From NCBI GenBank assembly GCA_019671135.1, contig JAHRHY010000015.1, positions 124,001-188,000 of the forward strand: 64,000 bases of DNA. Direction: 5' to 3'. This document shows, piece after piece, positions 12,601-24,799 of the stretch. Under the pieces are notes generated by a model that saw nothing but the letters and a program-made list of their open reading frames with translations, made no database searches and was not told where the DNA came from. How positions within the stretch are numbered: position 1 is the stretch's first letter; every line of letters starts with the position of its first letter. The stretch is from Linnemannia hyalina. Its lineage: Eukaryota; Mortierellomycota; Mortierellomycetes; Mortierellales; Mortierellaceae. Position numbers and translations under genes: made by a program.

Positions 12601-15455
12601 GTCGCCTTTGTCTCCCAGCAGGCCTGGCTCCAGAACGCTTCGATCCGCGACAACATTCTTTTCGGAAGCCCGTACGAGGAGGATCGCTACAACGAGGTCA
12701 TTGAGGTCTGCGCTTTGAAGAGGGATCTAGAGATTCTGGAGGACGGCGATCAGACCGAGATTGGAGAGAAGGGAATCACTTTGTCTGGCGGTCAGAAGCA
12801 GCGCGTCTCTCTGGCCCGTGCCATCTACTCTCGATCCCGCCATGTGCTCTTGGACGACTGCCTCTCTGCTGTCGATGCCCACACTGCCGAGCACATCTAT
12901 GGAAAGTGCCTTATCGGACCCATCATGAAGAACCGTACCTGCATCCTTGTCACCCACCACGTTCGCCTCTGTATCCCAACTGCCAAGCTAGTTGTTTTGA
13001 TGCGCAACGGCGAAATTACGCTCCAGGGAACTGTTCAACAGCTTCGTGAGCAAGGAAATCTTTCCCAGGTTATGGAAGAGGATGACGAGGAGCAGACCAC
13101 CGACTCGGACGCTGACACTGTTGGCGATAACGATGTCGGATCTTCATCTACTATTGCGAAGCCCCCCAAGCTGCGCAGGAAGTCGACCGCAAAGGATCTC
13201 AATGCTGCCAATGCTCCCGCCGAACCTGCCAAGGACGCCAAGAAGTTGGTTCTGGAGGAGACTCGTCAGGAGGGCCGTGTGAAGTGGTCGATTTACCAAG
13301 TTTACGTCAACGCCGTCGGTGGCATCCCCTTCTGGCTCCTCTTGTTGGCTGTCTTTGCTATGACCCGTACCGTTGAGGTCTCCGAGTCGCTCTGGGTCCG
13401 TGAGTGGGCTAACTCCTACGCTCCCGATACTGATCTGACCAAGTTCATGTTCACCGAGATGTATGCCCTTGCCGGATTCTCGACATCGACCCCCGCCTCT
13501 GCCCCAGTCTACGCCGAAACCCGTATTTTCCAGACGCAGCCAGTCTATTACAACAACCCTATTGTCCCAGCTGATAACACCACCTTCACCACAATGGATC
13601 AGGATGCCGATGATATCTTGGGCAAGCCTGAGAAGCACGGCACCAACTACTATCTTGCTATTTATGCCCTCATCTCTGTCAGTGCCAGTTTGGCTCATAT
13701 CCTCCAGACCATCGTCCTCTACTTTGGTTCCCTTCGTGCCGCCAGGTTGCTCTACAAGAAGCTCCTCATGGCCGTCGTCCGTGCCCCTCTCAGATTCTTC
13801 GACACCACCCCCGTCGGTCGTATCATGAATCGTTTCTCGAACGATTTCGAGACGGTCGACAGCTCGATTGCCAACAACTTTTCGCAGCTTTTGTCGCTCA
13901 TAATCTCTGTCAGCTCCATTATCATCGTCCTTGCCTACATCACACCCGCCTTCGTGTTTGTCGCAGCCGTCATCTCGGTCGCCTACTTGGCTATCGGAAA
14001 GAAGTACATCAGCACTTCTCGCGAATTGAAGCGTCTCCACTCTGTGTCCCGCTCCCCCATCTACTCCATGTTTGGCGAGTCCTTGGCTGGTTTGTCGACC
14101 ATCCGTGCCTTCAGTGAGCAGAGCCGATTCATGAGCGACCTCTTGGTCAAGATTGACGATAGCAACCGTCCCTTCTACTTCCTGTGGATTGCCAACCGCT
14201 GGTTGTCTGTGCGTTCCGATTCGATAGGTGCCATTGTCGCACTGTCCTCTGGCGTGTTTATTCTCATGCAGCCCGCTGGAATCGATGCCGGAACAGCTGG
14301 TTTGGCTTTGACCTATGCCCTTGAGTTTGTCGCCCTCGTCAACTTTTTGGTCCGCGAGTACACCCAGATCGAGATGGAGCTTAATGCCATTGAGCGTATC
14401 ACTGAGTACACTGTCATGGCCCAGGAGCCCCCAGCCATCGTCGAAGGCCGTCGTCCCCCAGCTGCCTGGCCAATTGAGGGTGCCATTGAGGTCAAGGACC
14501 TGGAGCTCAAGTATGCCCCTGATCTTGAGACCGTCTTGAGAGGCATCTCTTTCAAGGTTGAATCTCGCCAGAAGATTGGAGTTGTTGGAAGGTAATCATC
14601 AAGTTATATATTTTACTTCTCGTTATGATATAGATCCATGTTGTGCGAAATTGGAACAGGTTAATTAACGCTCTGTCCGTTGTCATTGTCGAAATGAATA
14701 GAACTGGATCAGGAAAGAGTACTTTGGCGCTGTCATTGTTCCGCTTTGTGGAGCCAGTTGCTGGAAGCATTCACATCGATGGAATCAACATTGGTGACAT
14801 TGGACTGGATGACCTCCGTTCTCGCTTGACTATTATTCCTCAGGACCCCATGCTGTTCACCGGCACTATTCGCTCAAACTTGGACCCCTTCAACAACCAC
14901 GTTGACAATGAGCTTTGGGAGGCCCTGCAGCGTGTCCACCTGGTCAGCTCTGGTCAGGATTCATTGGCCAACAGCGACAACGAAGGTGAAGATAGCACTG
15001 GATCATCGACCACCGGACCTGTTACAGCCGCCAGCAAGACCAACGTTTCCTTCTCGAGTCTCGACAACCCTGTCAGTGAGGGAGGATCCAACTTTTCGCA
15101 GGGCCAGCGTCAGCTCCTGTGCATGGCTCGTGCGTTGTTGAGGAACTCCAAGATTATTGTGATGGACGAGGCGACGGCGTCGGTTGATTTTGCGACTGAC
15201 AAGGCGATCCAGTCTGCGATCCACCGCGAGTTTGAGAACTCGACGGTTGTGTGCATTGCTCATCGGTTGAACACTATTATTCTGTACGACAAGGTGTTGG
15301 TGTTGGACCATGGCAAGGTGTTGGAGTTTGATACCCCAGCCAACTTGCTGGACGACAGTAAGGGCCACAAGACGCACTTTAGAGAGATGTGCGAGCGGTC
15401 GGGCGAGTTGGATGTCCTTCTTGACATGATCAAGAACCAATCGCGTTCCGCTTAG
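9628..15455 (+). CDS. ABCC-subfamily ABC transporter, Ybt1/Vmr1-like full transporter
   Basis: Six exons (9628-10308, 10557-10741, 10965-11685, 11799-11901, 12005-14591, 14702-15455) join to 1676 residues. The start is the ATG opening MGLQLIYVLAAVPLAV, the first helix of an N-terminal TMD0; frame upstream of it has no better ATG. The layout is TMD0, TMD1, NBD1, TMD2, NBD2. NBD1 has Walker A GPTGSGKTS near residue 715, signature LSGGQKQR near 823 and Walker B VLLDDCLSAVD. NBD2 has Walker A GRTGSGKST near 1425, signature FSQGQRQ near 1557 and VMDEATASVD. The non-consensus DD in NBD1 is normal for ABCC proteins. An NBD2 insert rich in Ser, Asp and Thr (about 1507-1554) precedes NPVSEGGSNFSQGQ, resembling the yeast Ybt1/Vmr1 vacuolar branch. 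It probably exports organic anions or conjugates; substrate and membrane are inferred. Confidence 0.95.
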
Positions 15456-15625
15456 ATTCATTTTTCCCATTTTTCCCATATTTCATAAATCATTTTGCCA
15501 CCAACTTTGAATCCAATTAATTTGCACAGTCACAATTACTGTGTTGATAAACAAACTCGATTTTTTTTTTATTAGTTCACTCCATTGCCCTCTTGACCCA
15601 AGCACACATCTCTCAACACAACACA

Positions 15626-18476
15626 ATGGGAGCCGACACGAAACGGAAACATTCTAAGGAGGAGGACGAGGCCAAGAAGGCCAAGAAGAGCAAGTCAGCC
15701 ACCACAACCACACCTGTTGAGTTAACAACAGCTGTCGAGGAGCAGGACCGGCCGAGCAAGAAGGCCAAGAAGGAGAAGAAGAACAAAGAGGTCAAGGAGA
15801 AGAAGAGCAAGAAGGAGAAGAAAGACAAGGACGACAAGAAGGACAAGAAGGAAAAGAAGGAGAAGAAAGACAAGAAGGAGAAGAAGAGCGCCAAATCCGA
15901 CTCTTCCGATGACGAGTCAAGCGCACCTTCCAGCCCAGCTCCTGTCAGCGACATCACCAGCATGGATGTGGATGAGGATGAGGAGGTTTTCGCTGCTGCT
16001 GCTGTCGTTCCTACGCTCTCTGCAGCGGATATCATTGCGCAGTACAAGAAAGCCCAGGAGAGCAAGGCTCTGTTTGTCGTCACTAGCAATGGATCTGGCA
16101 GTCAGGACTCGGAGGAATCGCAGAAGTCTGCCGCTGAGGGTGCTGCAAAGCCATTCTATGTTGCCCAGATGGGTGCCAAAGGTGTGTACTTGGCGTAGCT
16201 GTTATGACGTTTTACTTTGACGTTCGATTGAGTGCCGCTGTCAAGGACGAGAGCTGACACTGTTGCATTGTTCTTATTTATTATTCAATAGTGGATGACA
16301 ATGGACTGACGAGGAAGGACAGACGCCTTTTGAAGATCAAGCAGAAGCAGATTGACAGAAAGAGCGAAGGAAATGGCGAGCCTGCATTCAACGTCAAGGC
16401 TGGACACGAAATGCTTACTCTCAAGGTAAGCGCGCATAATGTTTTAACTTGCACAGTGCAACATACGAAACATGGTGCCTTATGCTAACGTTTTTATTCC
16501 AACTCTTTTCGATAGGACCTGCGCGACTTGGTTGTGTTTATCTTAACTGAGACGCCATCACTGCCCTGGGTCGAGGTGAAAAACAAGTTCAAGATCGACA
16601 AGGTCGTGATGATCTACGTTGCAGGACTGGACCCTCAACTTTTACATATCAACCTTCAATCACCCGACGCACACAAGGCCGTCGCCTGGGGTGAGCGCGT
16701 GGAAAAGAACAAGGGTGTGGCTACCGAGCTTGATTATTTACGCTGGAATTTCGAGCAAGTCAATGTTGTCAAAGCCACGGGCGACAAGTTCAGAATTCAT
16801 TCTCCTACCAACACTCTTTTGAGTGTGCCTCTGAGCAACTCTGAGAAGATGAAGCGTGAAAAGGAGAAGAAGGGTAAGCCCTTGACAAACTTGTTATATG
16901 CACCGCTCAGGGCTTTCGTAACCAAAAGCCTTATTTTGACAACCACTAATCCGCTGACTTTTGCATTATGAATATGTAGCCGCCAAGTCAGCAAAGAACA
17001 GGAAGCCAGAAAACTTCATGATGACCCTGGAAGAGCTTCGCGAGAACAGCTTCCCTATACCTCGTTATCTGGATCCCAGCCTCCCTGAGCTGAAGGCCGG
17101 TTGGACTGAGACTGCCAAGCCGCCAAAGACGACGCTTTCGCCTCCTCCCAAAAAGATGATTGCCATGGATTGTGAGATGGTACGTATGGAGGCTTTGTCC
17201 TCAGTTCGTTCTTGCTACTTCGCCCTGAGCTCCTTCAAGTCAGCGAATTGTTATTAACCACGGTCGTTTTTTTTGCCACATACAGTGTAGGACAGAGGCA
17301 GGACAAGAGTTGACGCGAGTAACGCTGATTGATGAAGCAGGCAAGACCATTTATGATGAGTTGGTGATGCCCGAGAACCCCATTCTCGACTATTTAACAC
17401 AGTACTCTGGTATGACTGCAGCCCGTCTCAACGGTGTCACTACCCGACTGGCTGAAGTGCAGGAGAAGCTGAAGGATCTTGTGGACTATAACACCATCCT
17501 GGTCGGGCACTCTCTTGAAAACGATATGCAGGTCTTGAAGGTATGCTAAGTTTTTTTCCTCACGTGAAACGTAAATGTGGGATGTACAAAAATGAGCCGT
17601 ATATGTTATTGAAGGTCGCGTAAACTAATGCGAAATTTGTCTCGTAACCACTCTACCTTTCGCCTTGTTTCACAGCTTGCACATCCATTCATTATCGATA
17701 CTAGTTTGGTCTACCATCATACCCGTGGTCCACCATACCGTCCCGGTTTGAAGTGGCTCTCCCAGAAGTGGCTCCAGCGTCAAATTCAAGCCAACTTGGA
17801 GCGTGGACACGACTCTGCAGAGGATGCGCTTGCCTGTATGGATCTGATCAAGCTCAAGTTGACCAAGCCCATTGGATTTGGAGAGTATGAACAGGACCAG
17901 GAATCTCTCTTCTCGCGACTCCAGAGGTTCAACAACCCCAAGACCTCGGCGCTGATTGATTCCGATGCTTTTGCTGGTCAGTCTGCGACGACTACGATCC
18001 GGACAAAGAGTGATGAGGAAGTTGTTGCGGCCGTTCCCGAGGTGATCAAGAACCACAACTTTATCTGGGCGCGGTTAAGAGATATCGAGCTCAACCACGG
18101 TAAAGTTAAAACTATCGACTTGGCCGAGGGTCAGATTGCCGATAAGGGTCGTTTGTCCAAGGTCAGCAGTAGTGACAAGATCCAGGCTTCGGAGGAGGAG
18201 ATCCGGCAGGGACTGCGATCGATCGACAAGTCTATTGAGCGCATTGTCGATTCCTTGCCACCCCGTACTGCTGTGATTGTGGCGAGTGGACAGGGAGACC
18301 ATCGCGAGGTGTCGAGGTTGCAGCAGCGCCAGAAGCACTTTATGGAGCTCTATAAGACCAAACACTTGTCTGAGATTCCTAAGGAGGAGCACTTCCTGGA
18401 GGCTGACGAGATTTTATTGGCCAAGGCTGTTGAGGTCGCCAAAAGTGGTGTTTGCTTCCTGAAGATCAAGCAGTAG
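15626..18476 (+). CDS. REX1: RNA exonuclease 1 homologue (DEDDh 3'-5' exonuclease)
   Basis: Six exons (15626-16181, 16292-16425, 16516-16873, 16980-17179, 17286-17540, 17676-18476) encode 767 residues. The first ~100 residues are a Lys/Glu repeat region typical of nucleolar proteins, followed by an acidic stretch. The exonuclease domain begins near residue 405. It has the DEDDh motifs: MDCEM (Asp, Glu), GHSLENDMQVLK (Asp), and RGHDSAEDA (His and Asp). The intron between CDCEM's Glu-Met and the following Cys is precise and restores MDCEMCRTEAG. The family (yeast Rex1/Rnh70, human REXO1) trims 3' ends of 5S rRNA, 5.8S rRNA and some tRNAs in the nucleus. The C-terminal 200 residues are helical and less conserved. 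Identity as Rex1 rather than Rex3 or Rex4 rests on length and on the long N-terminal extension. Confidence 0.92.
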
Positions 18477-19584
18477 CTTCCGTATAGCTGTGAGCGTTTG
18501 AGAGAGAGAGAGAGGTTGAAGAATTAGAAAATAGAAGAAAATGAATGTGAAAAAAGCTCATTGTCTGCGTCTGATACTCTCGCCTGTTTTGCTCATCCCA
18601 CCCCTTCCTCTTTACGGAAGTTGCTGTTGATTCTATGGCCAATGGTTCATCATCCCCATCCCACCCCTTTTCTGAATACTACTAAGCTTCCTCCATATAT
18701 TTATGGCACCTTTCCTGGTCCATGAGGGGATCTCTACGTAGCGGACAAGAGAAGACAAATCCTGGAGCGATTCAAGGTATCGTTGAAAGGAAAAAAGAGT
18801 CTCCTTGTTTTTTTTATGTTGTTACCTTTTCGTATCCTGTTTCTTTTTGTCCACCCCTTGGTTAAAGAAAAGAAAAAGGGAGTGAGAAATGTTGAAAAGG
18901 TTGTAGAAAATCAAAAGCCAGCGCAAAACACACAGACAACTCTCCACCCCTTTTTCCTTTGTAAACGGGAATTGTTTTCTCACTCCTCGAAAATCAAATC
19001 CTTTTTCTGCTATTTCACCCCTTCCTCTCTTTCTTCCCCCTCTTCACCTTTGTGCTATGGAGAATTGCGATTTTTTTCTATTGAAAGGAGTGAAGTAGAG
19101 GGGGAAGGAGAACAAAGGGGCAATTTGTGTTGATGAATATTTGGACCCATCCGACAAAGGAGGAAGAGAAAGAGGAAGTGATTTTTGGTATTCCATTCGC
19201 TCAATCGCTCGCCAGCAAGCGGGGAAATAGGCAATTAGCATTCAAATAGAACGCGCTTTATTAACACATCAATACAGTACTTATTACCAGCATCTTTCCT
19301 ATGAAAGATTGAACACAAAGAAGGGGGGGATGGAAAATGTAGGGAGGTAAAAAAATAATCGATTCTCATAGTTTCGTTCATAAACGCACCGCTCGCTTCC
19401 TTTCTTTCCTCTTCTCTTCTTCTTCTTCTTCACCTTCACCTTTTCCTCCTCACCTCATCCTCCTCACCTCATCCTCTTATTCGATTTCTTTCCTTCACTC
19501 CATCTCCTCACTCACCAGCAACAAAAAAAAAAAAAAAAGGTCGCAAGGGTCTTTCTTTTTCACCAACACAACATACATATCACA
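18477..19584. other. Intergenic region, 1.1 kb, upstream of the PDI gene
   Basis: No gene is supported. It holds the REX1 3' flank (a short GA repeat near 18503) and the PDI promoter. The last 200 bases contain CTT/CCT repeats (about 19400-19500) and a run of 16 A at 19523-19538, 46 bases before the PDI start. I looked for a clear UPR element (TGACGTG core) and did not see one. Confidence 0.55.
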
Positions 19585-22500
19585 ATGCGTATCTCAAGTG
19601 CAATTGCATTGGTCACCTTGGCTGCCACAGCCGTGTTCACTGGCGTCGTCCAAGGAGCAGAAGAACCCGAGGTCAAGGTGTTGACGTCGGAGAACTTCAA
19701 GGATGCGATCAACCAAAAGTTTGTCCTTGTGGACTTTTATGCGCCATGGTGCGGACATTGCCAGAACCTTGGTAAGTTTTGATGTTTTTTGATCAGTCAC
19801 GGAAATAAAAGAGTAGCATGTTGGTTTCACTTGGACTGATCAATCAGTTCCATGTGTTGTAATGGGAGTACAACCGATCACTAACATTGTTTTTTTTTTG
19901 ACCTTTTGCCCTCCCCCTTCTCCACATTTGTGTATGCGTTACAAATAACAGAGCCTGAGTATGAGGCTGCCGCCAAGATATTGAAGGACGACGAGACGAT
20001 CCTGCTGGCAAAGGTTGACTGTGTGGCCGAGAAGGAGCTCTGCAAGAGCTACGAAGTTGATAGCTACCCCACCCTCAAGATCTTCAGGTATGTGTTATTT
20101 ATTCTTCATCTCGTAGCGCTCATTTTCTCACCTCTACATCCGTCCTTGGAAGGAGACATCATAAGCGCAAAAAAGGAGGGCAAGGATTACATACAGAAAC
20201 AAAGTTCTTTGGAGGGCGACATCTTGTCCTTGGCCTGTGCTTTTTTTTGTACTTTCGCCAGTCTCGTATAAATGGAGGATTGCCTCATCTACTTTGTTCT
20301 CACCCGTGGAAAAAATAAAAAGGGAAAGATGAGGAAAAGAACAGGAGTGAGGGATTCAAGGAGTAAAGTGGATACACCGAGCCAACCACCTTCGTGCTTA
20401 TACATACCTTGCCTTTCACACACATACCTTGACCTTACTCCCCAACCAAGCGACCACCGAAAAAAGTTTCTCACTCTCCTTACTCCATTCCTTCTTCGCC
20501 TCCTCTTGCTAATAGAGAGGGTGTCCCAAGAGACTACAAGGGCGCTCGCAAGACCGACGGCATCGTCTCCTACCTCAAGAAGCACGCCGCCCCTCCAGTA
20601 ACGATCCTCACCGCCGAAACTCTCCCCGCCTTTGCCGAGTCCGAACGTGTCGTCGTCGTGGCCGTCCTCCCTGCCGACGACCCCCAACGCGAAGAGGTCG
20701 ACAAGATTGCCCGCTACTACCGTGACGATTTCATCTTTGGAGTTGTCGAGGAACACCCAGACGTCAAGGCCCCAGCCGTGGTTCTTTACAAGAAGTTTGA
20801 TGAGGGCAAGAATATCCTTGAGGGCGAGATCACCGATGCAAAGTTGCTCAGCTTTGTCCGGACCAACTGTCTCCCGACCATTGATGAGATTGGAGCGACC
20901 AACTATGCACATTACATGGATGCCACGATCCCATTGGCTTACTTGTTCTATGGCACGACGGACCAGCGTGATGCGCTGAAGGAGGACTTTGAGGCCGTCG
21001 CCAAGGAGTGGAAGGGTAAAGTCAATTTTGTTTACCTCGATGCCCAAAAGTATGGTGCCCACGCTACCAACGTCGGTCTCAAGGATAACTGGCCTGCTTT
21101 CGCAGTCCAGGACGTCAGCACGGCCGAGAAGTTCCCTCTGGAGCAAAACGACGAGCCTCTGACCGTCGAGCGTATCAAGCAGCATATCACCGAGGTTGTT
21201 GCTGGCATCCAGAAGGCCAAGGTCAAGTCTGAGGCCATCCCCGAGTCCAACGACGGAAACGTTAAGATTGTTGTCGCCAATTCCTACGACGAGATTGTTC
21301 ACGACAAGGAGAAGGATGTCTTGATCGAGTACTATGCCCCTTGGTGCGGATTTTGCAAGCGTCTCGAGCCCATTTACGACGAACTTGGTGCTTTGTACAA
21401 AGGATCCAACATTGTCATTGCCAAGCTTGACGCCACCGCCAACGATCTCCCCGCCTCGGTTCCTTTTGCTGTCACTGGTTACCCCACCATCAAGTTCAAG
21501 AAGGCCGGTCAAGACACCTACATGGACTACAATGGTGAACGCACCGCTGCTGCCTTTGTCGACTTTATCCGCAAGAACGCCGTCAACACGTTCGAGGTTG
21601 CCGATCCCGAAGGCATCTACGAGCCCAAGCTCAAGTCCGAGACCGTCCCTGAGACCCAGGATGGTCCCGTCACCGTCGTGGTTGCCAATAACTACGAGAA
21701 CGTTGTTCACGATAGCGACAAGGATGTCCTGATCGAGTACTACGCTCCCTGGTGCGGATTCTGCAAGCGCCTCGAGCCCATCTACGACGAGCTCGGTGCA
21801 CTCTACGAGGGGTCCAACATTGTTGTCGCAAAGTTCGACGCCACCGCCAACGACCTCCCCGCTTCAGTTCCCTTCGCCGTCTCGGGCTACCCCACGATCA
21901 AGTTCAAGAAGGCCGGCTCCAAGGATTATATCGACTATAGTGGCGAACGCACAGCCGCAGCATTCGTCGATTTCATTCGCAAGAACGCCGTCAACAAGTT
22001 CGACGTTGCCGATCCCGAAGGCATCTACGAGCGCAAGCACAAGTCCGAGGCTGTCCCCGAGACCCAAGACGGACCCGTCACGGTCGTGGTCACTGACAAC
22101 TACGAGAATGTCGTCCACGACAACGACAAGGATGTCTTGATCGAGTACTACGCTCCTTGGTGCGGATTCTGCAAGAGCCTCGCTCCTATCTATGATGAGC
22201 TCGGAGCCTTGTACAAGGGTTCCAACATTGTTGTCGCAAAGTTCGACGCCACCGCCAACGAACTCCCAGCTTCAATTCCCTTTGCGGTTTCGGGCTACCC
22301 CACAATCATGTTCAAGAAGGCCGGCACCAAGGACTACGTCGAGTACAATGGCGAACGCACAGCCGCAGCATTCGTCGATTTCATCCGTAAGAACGCCGTC
22401 AACAAGTTTGACGTTGCCGATCCCGAAGGCATTTACGAGCGCAAGCACAAGTCCGAGGCTGTCCCCGAGACCCAAGACGGACCCGTCACAGTCGTGGTCG

Positions 22501-22862
22501 CGGACAACTACGAGAATGTCGTCCACGACAACGACAAGGATGTCTTGATCGAGTACTACGCTCCTTGGTGCGGATTCTGCAAGCGCCTCGCTCCTATCTA
22601 TGATGAGCTCGGAGCCTTGTACAAGGGTTCCAACATTGTTGTTGCAAAGTTCGACGCCACCGCCAACGAACTCCCAGCTTCAGTTCCCTTTGCGGTCTCG
22701 GGTTACCCCACAATCAAGTTCAAGAAGGCCGGCACCAAGGACTACGTCGAGTACAACGGCGAGCGCACGACCGAGGCCTTTATTTCCTTCTTGGAGAAGA
22801 ATGCCGTCAACAAGGTCGAGGTCAAGAACGAGACCAAGAAGGACACCCATGATGAGCTGTAA
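19585..22862 (+). CDS. Protein disulfide isomerase with five CxxC thioredoxin modules, HDEL-tailed
   Basis: Three exons (19585-19771, 19952-20087, 20516-22862) give 889 residues, against about 500 for classical PDI. A cleavable signal peptide spans roughly residues 1-24. The first module has the usual PDI active site CGHC (56-59). A region of about 270 residues without CxxC pairs follows, consistent with b and b' domains. Then come four near-identical modules with CGFC active sites at residues 385, 521, 657 and 793, each exactly 136 residues (408 bases) apart. The C-terminus is HDEL, for retention in the ER lumen, where PDIs form and isomerise disulfides. The inferred order is a-b-b'-a'-a'-a'-a'. 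Modules three and four are the most alike at DNA level. The second intron (428 bases) is longer than most here. Confidence 0.95.
21330..22790 (+). repeat. Four tandem 408-bp coding repeats in the PDI gene
   Basis: The codons for the WCGFC motif begin at 21342, 21750, 22158 and 22566, spacings of exactly 408 bases. The flanking sequence repeats as well: LIEYYAPW before each motif and IYDELGALY after, with FDATAN, SGYPTI and [18 protein letters not shown] blocks in the first three units. The last unit ends differently ([15 protein letters not shown]) before the HDEL tail, so it carries the original C-terminus. Units three and four differ at few bases. The outer limits given are approximate. Confidence 0.93.
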
Positions 22863-23178
22863 AACATCCCCAAAAACTCAACAACAGTTCCAATTGAGGG
22901 ATCGCAACAGAACAATGGAGCACTCTGTAAATACCTTCGAGTAGCTTTGTACAGTACACACATATTATTCCAGAAGTAAACATCTTTCAATTCACACAAC
23001 CAAAACCATTGGAAAGTAGAGTGATTGATAATGTACAAGATCCCCAGCAAGATTTATTATAAGCCAAGGAAAGGGAGTGAAGCAAAGCAAAATGGTAGGA
23101 TAGAGTGGATTAGATGAAGCAAATGAAAAGAGAGAAAAGAAACCACATTTTGGTGCAGTCAACCAAAGACGTGGTTTC
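22863..23178. other. Convergent 3' flank, PDI and TAF9
   Basis: A short A-rich region between two convergent stop codons. It probably contains both 3' UTRs. No gene is seen. Confidence 0.55.
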
Positions 23179-24326
23179 TTACTCGTCGTCATCATCATAG
23201 TTTTCCTCCTCGTCTGCCCGTTTGCGTTTCCATGCATCGTGGTTTGCCAGATTCTGTTGGCTCTGTGGCAAGGGCACCTGGGCCACTTCCTCCATCTCTT
23301 CATCAGAGTGGTCCCCTGCTTCTTCCTCCTTGACCTTGAACAGTGATGGTGTCCCTGCCTCATCCTGTCCTGCAGATAATGCTGCTTCCTTTGCGACATC
23401 TTTGTGAGTTGGTGGTGGAAGCTATAGAGTCCCCGGAGAAATATTGAATGGGAGGTTAGTCTTCTTATGTCGGCATCTAAAGGACACGAAGCTGCCCTTC
23501 TTTCCTGATATAAGTGCCTTTTCGCATCTGTTTACCTCAGGGATGAGCTGGAAGTTGACGGCGGTTAGGCAGTGGCGTTCATGTGGCAGACGGATCCCGT
23601 ACTTTTCTGGGATCAATGGTAGTGGCACCCTGTTCTTTTCCTCTGCGAGCTCCAGAAGGAACTAGATAAATCAAAAAGAGTACAAGAGATGGCGCAGAAA
23701 TACGACATGGTTAGTCCAGTTTCTTCCTCCTGTCGAAAACTCCTCGACATGCTGTGAATTCGATTCCATGTCAAACTACGTCTGTTTACCTCTTTGGGCG
23801 GCGGTGAGGTGAAGGAGTGGTTGACACGTCCTTGGATGGCAAGTCGAACGTCGTCCAAGCCCACGTCCGTCCTTCCTGCGTGTTCAGAGTAGAGTAAAGC
23901 ATCCTGGAAAACGTCCGTCGTATATCCTAGACGATATAAAAATAGTTATAAAGTTTCAGTGGTTCGAGTTCAAGTATAAAAGTATTATGCTAACAAGCAC
24001 ATCTTGCGCACAACTTCACAAGTAAAAGCCTTACGGTGTGCAAACTCGAGCAGCTGGTGTATGACTTTTTGGTCGGCATCCTCGACAGCGAGCGACTGCA
24101 GAATCAAAGAAACGACTATAGGACAGACGGACGCCATACGCGGAACAGAATGGGGGATACATGTGAGAAATAGTGGTAGCTGTTGACAACATGCGTCTCG
24201 TGGGGTGAGTGGTGTTATGGTCCGAGTGCTTTTTGCATGGCACGACTTTCAAGTGTCCATGCCATGCATGACGGTAAGTGTGGTTTTTTTACCCTTTGCA
24301 TCCCGAGGTTGTGGTGTTTGTGCCAT
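23179..24326 (-). CDS. TAF9: Transcription initiation factor TFIID subunit 9 (histone-fold)
   Basis: Five exons on the minus strand (24293-24326, 24035-24115, 23790-23926, 23536-23661, 23179-23421) join to 206 residues. The first exon is only 34 bases (MAQTPQPRDAK). The histone fold follows: VVSLILQSLAVEDADQKV, then LLEFAHRYTTDVFQDALLYS and VGLDDVRLAIQGRVNHSF, which are classical TAF9/TFIID-31 segments. The conserved FLLELAEEKN and IPEKYGIRLPHERHCLT segments complete the family core. The tail is acidic with a KRKR patch and a run of Asp. TAF9 pairs with TAF6 in TFIID (and with SAGA components) in the nucleus. It is divergent from the unknown gene at 24800. Identification is secure because the spliced product matches the family end to end. 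Confidence 0.95.
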
Positions 24327-24799
24327 TGGTAAGTCGTTTTGTTTTTAACTGCTGCGGTTGATGTCTGACGGATTGATGTGTCCTGGTTGTATTGTCCTGA
24401 CCTGAGGTAAAGGATCGCAAAGTGGAGCGGAGAGCCTTTTTATCTTTTGGGCGTGTTGCGCCCAAGAAAAGATGACGTCTCTGAATTTCAAAATGGCTGG
24501 AATTGGTGGCAAAACTAAAAACGACGACCTGAAAGCTGGTACGCGTCGGTCCCGCGTTGTGATAGATAAAAGCCGCTGAAAAACAGTGAAGTCGACAAAT
24601 ACCATACCCATCGACCACTGAACAATAGGTTCCTTCCAGAAAAGCTTGCTGTATTGCTTCCCTGTCTAGGGCTCTGGGAGAAAATATTACTTAAAACCTC
24701 TCATCCATTCTTCCCTTGTCGCTGACCTTTCGACCTTCACTCCCTCCCTACATATTAAACTAACCAACAAAAAAAAAAAAAAAAAACACTCCAACAAGG
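24327..24799. other. Divergent intergenic region between TAF9 and unknown gene
   Basis: About 470 bases serving two divergent genes. The right end carries an uninterrupted run of 18 A (24769-24786) only 13 bases before the next start codon, so it is probably in the 5' UTR. No gene is seen. Confidence 0.55.

Noticed and set aside
12841..12875. Missing catalytic Glu in Walker B of NBD1 (DD instead of DE) of the first ABC transporter
   Set aside because: A degenerate first ATP site is normal for ABCC proteins and is also seen in the second transporter here, so it is not a defect.
20289..21710. A 473-codon open frame antisense to the PDI gene, plus similar long antisense frames at 5738-6712, 1422-2132 and 13144-14040
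   Set aside because: They mirror genes with strong codon bias and repeats, have no family-like sequence, start or splice context, and the sense strands are certain genes.
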